From: Candidatus Eremiobacteraceae bacterium
Lineage (GTDB): Bacteria; Vulcanimicrobiota; Vulcanimicrobiia; Eremiobacterales; Eremiobacteraceae
Direction: 5' to 3'
Assembly (NCBI GenBank): GCA_035314825.1
Contig: DATFYX010000066.1
Location: forward strand, 46,503-110,502
DNA: 64,000 bases
This document shows positions 59,216-64,000 of this stretch, in pieces. A program made the translations under genes and the position numbers. The notes under the pieces were generated by a model. That model was not told where the DNA came from. It searched no databases and saw only the letters and a list, made by a program, of their open reading frames with translations. How positions within the stretch are numbered: position 1 is the stretch's first letter; the number at the start of each line of letters is the position of its first letter.

Positions 59216-60238
59216 GTGAGCGATCAGTTAGCAGGCCTCGTGGATGAGGCGCGCGCAGGTGCGGACGCTGCCGCCGATATGGAGCAGGTCGAGGCGCTGC
59301 GCACCGCGCTGCTGGGCCGCAAAGGCGGCAAGCTTTCCGCCGTCATGGCAAGCCTGGCCAAGATGCCCGCCGCCGACCGGGCCGCCTTCGGCAAAGCCGC
59401 GAACGAGGCGAAAGCGGCGATCGAGGCCGCACTGAACGCTGCCCAATCGCGTATCGAAGATGCCGCGCTCGCGGGCGACCTGTCGCGCCGCTATGACGTC
59501 ACGCTGTCCGCCATCCCGCCGCGCACCGGCAGCCTGCACCCCCTGCGGCGCACGCTCGACGACATCGCCGGCTTTTTCCGCTCGCGCGGCTTCGCGGTGA
59601 TCACGGGTCCCGAGGTCGAGACCGAGTTCTACGCGTTCGAAGCGATGAACATCCCAGCCGACCATCCGGCGCGCGAGGGCATGGACACGTTCTATCTGCC
59701 CCCCGGCACGCTGTTGCGCCCGCACACGTCGCCGGTGCAGATGCGCGCGATGCAGGCGTACCCGCCGCCGCTCGCGGTCATCGTGCCCGGCAAAGCGTAT
59801 CGCCGCGACGCGCTCGACGCGAGCCACTCCTACATGTTCCATCAGGTCGAGGGACTGCACGTCGATCGCGGCGTGACGTTCGGCCATCTCAAAGGTTTCG
59901 CCGGCGACCTGTGCCGGCATCTGATGGGCAAGACCAGGCGCACGCGGTTTCGACCCTCGTACTTCCCATTCACCGAACCGTCGGCCGAGATCGATCTGTC
60001 GTGCGGCGTGTGCGACGGCGCCGGCTGTCGCGTCTGCAAGGGCTCCGGTTGGCTCGAGATGGGCGGCTGCGGCATGGTGCATCCCAACGTTTTGAAACTT
60101 GCGGGCTACGATCCGAATGAGTTCACCGGCTGGGCGTGGGGGCTGGGCATCGAGCGCATCGCCATGTTGCGTCACGGCATCGACGACATCCGCCTGTTCA
60201 CCACGAACGATCCCGCGTTCTTAGAGCAGTTCACCTGA
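59216..60238 (+). CDS. pheS: Phenylalanyl-tRNA synthetase alpha subunit
   Basis: Class II synthetase subunit. The 340-residue protein has a coiled-coil N-terminus, GFFRSRGFAVITGPEVETEF (motif 1), TSPVQMRAMQAYPPPLAVIV (motif 2) and GWAWGLGIERIAMLRHGIDD (motif 3). A Cys-rich segment (CGVCDGAGCRVCKGSGWLEM) is typical of bacterial PheS. GTG 59216 is used; ATG 59153 is in frame and would add a Phe-rich 21-residue start (AAIFIFRGIFRG). Confidence 0.95.
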   Translation: MSDQLAGLVDEARAGADAAADMEQVEALRTALLGRKGGKLSAVMASLAKMPAADRAAFGKAANEAKAAIEAALNAAQSRIEDAALAGDLSRRYDVTLSAIPPRTGSLHPLRRTLDDIAGFFRSRGFAVITGPEVETEFYAFEAMNIPADHPAREGMDTFYLPPGTLLRPHTSPVQMRAMQAYPPPLAVIVPGKAYRRDALDASHSYMFHQVEGLHVDRGVTFGHLKGFAGDLCRHLMGKTRRTRFRPSYFPFTEPSAEIDLSCGVCDGAGCRVCKGSGWLEMGGCGMVHPNVLKLAGYDPNEFTGWAWGLGIERIAMLRHGIDDIRLFTTNDPAFLEQFT

Positions 60239-62718
60239 TGCGCGTGCCGTTGCGTTGGCTCGCCGACTACGTCACCACGTCGGCCGATGCACAGACGGTC
60301 GCGAACGTCCTGACCGCGCGCGGCTTCGTGGTCGACGCGGTCGAGATCCAGCCCATGCCGGAGCGCATCGTCGTCGGCAAGATCGAGGCGCTGCAGCGGC
60401 ATCCCAACGCCGATCGCTTGCTGGTCGGCACGGTTGATGTCGGTACGCAGAAACTGCAGATCGTCACCGGCGCGAGCAACGTCGCCGCGGGCAATCGCGT
60501 GCCGATCGCGCTGGTCGGCGCCCAGGTCTACGAGCACGGCGCAACCGATGGCGCAGCCGGCACGACGAAGACCATACGCGCAAGCGCATTGCGGGGCGTG
60601 CAGTCCGACGGCATGATGTGCTCGTCGACGGAACTGGCATTGCCAGGAGAGTTCGAAGACGGCATCCTCATCCTCGACGACGACGCGCCCGTCGGTGAAG
60701 AGTTCTGGAGCGCCGTGCGTTTCGGCGGCGCGGTCCTCGATCTCGAAGTGCCCTCGAACCGGCCCGACTGCCTTTCGATCATCGGTTTGGCGCGCGAGGT
60801 GGCGGCGGGGCTGAACGTGCCGTGGCATGAACCGCGCTTCGAAGAGACCCTCGGGAGCGCCGCGCCGGCGATCAGCGTCGCGATCGAAGACCAGTCGCTG
60901 TGCCGCCGTTTCGTGGGCCAAAGCTTCTCCGGCGTGAAAGCGCGGCGTTCACCGATGTGGATGACCCTGCGCCTGCACGCGGCCGGCATGCGCAGCATCG
61001 ATCTGCTCGTCGACGTGTCCAACTACGCCATGCTCGAGACCGGCCAGCCGCTCCATTTCTATGACGCGGCGAAGATCCACGGCGCCGCGCTGACCGCACG
61101 GGCTGCGCGCGAGGGCGAGACGGTCGTGACCCTTGACGGCGTCGAGCGCATGCTGCCGCGCGGAGCGCCTGTCATCGCCGATGCCGATGGCATCGTCGGA
61201 GTCGCAGGCGTGTTCGGCGGACAAGACACCGGTGTCAGCGAGTCGACGACTCAGCTGTTCCTTGAGGCTGCGAATTTCTCCGGACCCGCCGTGCGCCGTG
61301 CCGCCGTCGCCCTCGGCTTGCGAACTGAAGCCAGCGCGCGGCACGAAAAGGATCTGCCGCTCGAGCTTCCGGAGCTGGGCCGGCGCGCAGCCGCGGCGCT
61401 GCTCGTCGCCGCCGGCGCGGCGCCGTCCCGTGTCGTCGATGTCGGCGTACGGGAGCGCGCGCCGCGGACTATCGCAGTGCGGCCGGCACGCGTGAATAGC
61501 GTCCTCGGCACACAGCTCTCGAGCGCGGCCATGGCCTCAGCGCTGAAAACGATCGGGTTCGGCGCCGTCGAAGCTGCCGAGCTATCGATCGCCCCGCCGT
61601 TTTGGCGCGGCGACGTCGCCGATGAGATCGACGTCGTCGAAGAGATCGCACGCTGCACCGGCTATGACTCGATTCCCGAACAGCGCGTCAACGCGTCACC
61701 GCAAGACGTCGACGAAGGCCTGTACGATCGTGAGACGCTGCTCGCGCGCAGATCGGCGGCGCTGGGCTATCACGAGCTGGTCACGCTCGCGCTACAGGGC
61801 TCGGCGGCGGTGGGCGCATGGGAGCGCTCGGGCCTGCCGTTCTGGAAAGAACCCGTACCAGTCGTCAATCCGCTCTCTGACGAGCAGCGTTTCTTGCGCC
61901 CGAGCCTGTTGCCGGGCGTGCTCGAAATCGCCGCACGTTGGTGGCCGCGCGCGGGCGGCGAGCTGCGCCTGTTCGAGATCGGCCATGTCTTCCGGGCGAG
62001 CGACGCGGAGCCCGAGCACGCACGCAGCCACGACCCGGCTGCGAGCGTTCCGCTGCCGCCATCGGGCGCATACGAGAGCGACGGAGTGCTGGAATGGCCG
62101 TCGTTGTGCGCGATCGCCGCGTTCGCCGACGACGGACCAGATGAAGCCGTCGATCGCCGCCTGCTGCAGATCAAGGGCGAGGTCGAGACGCTTGTGACGG
62201 CGCTGACCGGCACGCCGGGCACGACGAGCGCGCACGGACGCCTCTACCTGCACCCTGGCGCCGCCGGCACCATCGAGGTCGCTGACCGGCCGGTCGCCAA
62301 GTTCGGGCGCCTGCATCCGCGCTTGGCACGGGCTTACGAATTGCCGGAGCACACATACGCGTTCATGCTGTATCTGGAGAACCTGCCCAAGACGCCGCCG
62401 GTCCTCGCGTTCCGGCCGCTGCCCAGATTCCCCGGCACGCAGCGCGACATCGCCGTGGTCGTCGACGAGGCGGTCGAAGCGGGAGCCCTGATGGACGCGA
62501 TCCGCGCTGCCGCTATCCCGGCGCTCGAAGATGTCAAAGCGTTCGACGAATACCGGGGTCCCCAAGTGGCTGCGGGCAAGAAGAGCATCGCCACGACGAT
62601 CCGCTTGCGCAAGTCCGACGGCACGATCACGGACGAAGAAGCCGACGCGTCGATGAACCTCGTGTTGGCGACCCTGCGCGATCGCTTCGGCGCCGTATTG
62701 CGTGGCAGCGCGCGATGA
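60238..62718 (+). CDS. pheT: Phenylalanyl-tRNA synthetase beta subunit
   Basis: An 826-residue protein with the EMAP-like tRNA-binding domain (VVGKIEALQRHPNADRLLVG), B3/B4 editing region (VDVSNYAMLETGQPLHFYDA), B5, the synthetase-like core (RPSLLPGVLEIAARWWPRAG) and the C-terminal anticodon-binding FDX-ACB domain (FPGTQRDIAVVVDEAVEAGA). ATG 60238 overlaps the pheS stop. Confidence 0.96.
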   Translation: MRVPLRWLADYVTTSADAQTVANVLTARGFVVDAVEIQPMPERIVVGKIEALQRHPNADRLLVGTVDVGTQKLQIVTGASNVAAGNRVPIALVGAQVYEHGATDGAAGTTKTIRASALRGVQSDGMMCSSTELALPGEFEDGILILDDDAPVGEEFWSAVRFGGAVLDLEVPSNRPDCLSIIGLAREVAAGLNVPWHEPRFEETLGSAAPAISVAIEDQSLCRRFVGQSFSGVKARRSPMWMTLRLHAAGMRSIDLLVDVSNYAMLETGQPLHFYDAAKIHGAALTARAAREGETVVTLDGVERMLPRGAPVIADADGIVGVAGVFGGQDTGVSESTTQLFLEAANFSGPAVRRAAVALGLRTEASARHEKDLPLELPELGRRAAAALLVAAGAAPSRVVDVGVRERAPRTIAVRPARVNSVLGTQLSSAAMASALKTIGFGAVEAAELSIAPPFWRGDVADEIDVVEEIARCTGYDSIPEQRVNASPQDVDEGLYDRETLLARRSAALGYHELVTLALQGSAAVGAWERSGLPFWKEPVPVVNPLSDEQRFLRPSLLPGVLEIAARWWPRAGGELRLFEIGHVFRASDAEPEHARSHDPAASVPLPPSGAYESDGVLEWPSLCAIAAFADDGPDEAVDRRLLQIKGEVETLVTALTGTPGTTSAHGRLYLHPGAAGTIEVADRPVAKFGRLHPRLARAYELPEHTYAFMLYLENLPKTPPVLAFRPLPRFPGTQRDIAVVVDEAVEAGALMDAIRAAAIPALEDVKAFDEYRGPQVAAGKKSIATTIRLRKSDGTITDEEADASMNLVLATLRDRFGAVLRGSAR

Positions 62719-63245
62719 CCTGGATCGACGGAATGGTACTGCTGACGGTCGCGGTGGCGTTCTACTGCGGCTGGCGCGCCGGACTCGTCGCCGAATTCTT
62801 CGATCTTGGTTCGCTCGTGGTCGCCGCGCTGCTCGCCGGCACGTGGTCGGGCGGGTTTGCCAGCGGGCTACCGCCGACGTGGCCGCTGTCTGAGGCGGCG
62901 CGACACCTGATGGCGTTCTGGTTCGTTTTCCTCCTCGTGTACGGTTTGATGCGCGCGCTCGGCTGGTTCCTCGCGCGTTATCGCGAGTGGCCAGCGCGGT
63001 TCTGGGTCAGCGGGATCGGCGGCGGCCTGGTGGCATCGGTGAAGGTGCTCGCCGCGCTCTTCGTGCTGCTCTACCTCGCGCTCTTCGTGCCGATCGATGC
63101 GCAGGTGCGCGATACCTTGCGTCATTCGCCCATCGCGAGCTGGTTCGACACGTATTATCCGCCGATCAACGACGCCGTCATCGGCATGTCGCCGCGAGTC
63201 TACCGCTTTATCGTGCGCCCGTACATGCTCCACCACCGCCTCTAG
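62715..63245 (+). CDS. cvpA: CvpA family membrane protein
   Basis: A 176-residue protein with four membrane helices in the CvpA layout: WIDGMVLLTVAVAFYCGWRA, GLVAEFFDLGSLVVAALLAG, FWFVFLLVYGLMRALG and ASVKVLAALFVLLYLALF. CvpA proteins are linked to envelope stress tolerance and colicin V production. ATG 62715 overlaps the pheT stop. Confidence 0.9.
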   Translation: MTWIDGMVLLTVAVAFYCGWRAGLVAEFFDLGSLVVAALLAGTWSGGFASGLPPTWPLSEAARHLMAFWFVFLLVYGLMRALGWFLARYREWPARFWVSGIGGGLVASVKVLAALFVLLYLALFVPIDAQVRDTLRHSPIASWFDTYYPPINDAVIGMSPRVYRFIVRPYMLHHRL

Positions 63246-63278
63246 AAAAGAAAAAGCCCCGGGCATTCGCCCGAGGCT
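63246..63278 (-). terminator. Intrinsic terminator of the secreted gene at the edge
   Basis: Minus-strand reading: AGCCTCGGGC, GAAT loop, GCCCGGGGCT (63255-63278), one G-U pair, then TTTTTCTTTTC. It lies 26 bases after the stop at 63304 and may also stop the pheT-cvpA transcript. Confidence 0.8.
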
Positions 63279-63303
63279 GGGCCTCTGGCTTCTTTTCGCT
63301 TCT

Positions 63304-64000
63304 TTACCTTGGATTGCCGTGCGGCTGAGGCGCCTTCGGACCGCCGCCGTTGCCGTTCCCGTTCGCGCTGCCCCCATTATTACCTGATGCGCCGTTCGTC
63401 CCCGCACCCTGTTGGGGCGCGTGCGCCGCAGGTGAAGCCAGCGGCTTTGCGATGATCGACTGGATGACGCCGGAGCTCGGGTAGCGGAAGCTGATCGCGG
63501 TCAGCGCGGTCGCATCGGTCGCTGTGATTCCCGTGCTGAAGTTGATGAAATATGCGTGGGTAGACACGAGCTGCCCGAGCACCGAGCAGGTCAATACCAT
63601 TCCCGTCCCATCGAACATGCAGTTCGCGGTCGCCCCGGCGAACACGCTCACCGCGGTCGTCGATATCGGCGGATTCGGCGGAATGGTGTCGGTCACGGAG
63701 ATGAGCGAGACGTCGCCGAAGGCGAACGAAGCCGCGTTCTGCACCGGTTTGCTGAACGTGAACGTGAATACCGGCGATTTTGGATTGCCGGCCATGGTGT
63801 TCGTCAGTGCGACCGTGAAGCTGCCAGCACCGGTGCCGGTCGGCGACGCCGTCGCGCAGGACGATCCGGAGGGCGTCGGCGGCGGGCAATTCACCGAGGC
63901 CGCGCTGCCCTGATGGCCGATCGCCAGCAGCGCCGCGCCCACGCCCACCAACAGCGCGATCACGTCGAGCGCGCCGTTGCTGCTGTGATTCTCCGTGGCG
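63304..64000 (-). CDS. Secreted hypothetical protein, 5' end outside the window
   Basis: The frame is still open at the right edge, so the start is beyond 64000; GTG 63963 is an internal possible start. A hydrophobic signal-like stretch (IALLVGVGAALLAIGHQGSA) is followed by a beta-rich domain with Cys pairs (VNCPP..., SSCATA, ANCMFD, LTCSV) and FTFTFSKPVQNAASFAFGDV. The C-terminus is Gly/Asn-rich (GNNGGSANGNGNGGGP). Unrecognised. Confidence 0.65.
   Translation of the reverse strand, partial: ATENHSSNGALDVIALLVGVGAALLAIGHQGSAASVNCPPPTPSGSSCATASPTGTGAGSFTVALTNTMAGNPKSPVFTFTFSKPVQNAASFAFGDVSLISVTDTIPPNPPISTTAVSVFAGATANCMFDGTGMVLTCSVLGQLVSTHAYFINFSTGITATDATALTAISFRYPSSGVIQSIIAKPLASPAAHAPQQGAGTNGASGNNGGSANGNGNGGGPKAPQPHGNPR

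Noticed and set aside
1..64000. tRNA, rRNA or CRISPR arrays
   Set aside because: No cloverleaf with TTCGANTC arm, rRNA core or regularly spaced repeats were seen by eye; a tRNAscan or CRISPR finder run would be decisive.

Overview
The window is a GC-rich bacterial chromosome segment with many GTG starts and gene pairs whose stop and start codons overlap (GTGA, ATGA). TGA is used as an ordinary stop in many genes. A DUF5679 zinc ribbon, nrdR-dut, a YqzL-like micro-protein before pheST and split methylmalonyl-CoA mutase suggest a deep-branching Terrabacteria-type lineage. A candidate phylum such as Eremiobacterota is a guess; the sequence alone does not settle it.

Layout. 1-12.7 kb: lytic transglycosylase end, tatA, a TPR protein, then trmD-rplS-lepB, an accessory patch (about 3.5-7.6 kb) with a shattered methyltransferase, a GIY-YIG-type gene and a partial duplication, then a second lepB and rbgA-rnhB-yraN, followed by a Ser/Thr kinase and a UspA-like protein. 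12.7-16.6 kb: a ribose-type ABC transporter. 16.8-21.3 kb: small secreted or membrane proteins around comM. 21.4-24.6 kb: a hypothetical gene, then hom-metX behind a probable Thr/Met/Cys-codon attenuator. 24.6-28.1 kb: a DsbA-like protein, a stress protein, a DNA glycosylase-like protein and a probable selenoprotein with an in-frame TGA at the first position of its redox motif. 28.1-32.6 kb: panE, dut, nrdR, DUF5679, a HAD hydrolase, dprA, rlmH. 32.7-38.3 kb: argS, an AI-2E-type membrane protein, GNAT, GGDEF and IclR genes. 38.4-43.0 kb: a complete branched-chain amino acid-type ABC transporter. 43.0-52.5 kb: M48 protease, YjbQ, a 1037-residue VPS10/BNR exoprotein, small genes, DUF1203, a duplicated-domain exoprotein, a second GGDEF protein and glmU. 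52.5-56.2 kb: gltX and methylmalonyl-CoA mutase. 56.3-64 kb: cupin, infC-rpmI-rplT behind a structured leader, an rRNA methyltransferase, yqzL-pheS-pheT-cvpA, and a secreted protein cut by the window edge.

How it works together. Most of the window is housekeeping translation, DNA maintenance and envelope functions. comM and dprA both belong to DNA uptake and natural transformation. Regulation by RNA is prominent: leaders with hairpins precede hom, infC and pheS, and infC appears to start at ATT. The observation most worth testing is the Sec-type UGGC thioredoxin-fold protein at 27533-28102, which has a strong ribosome binding site before the TGA and a SECIS-like hairpin after it. No Sec-insertion genes lie inside the window.
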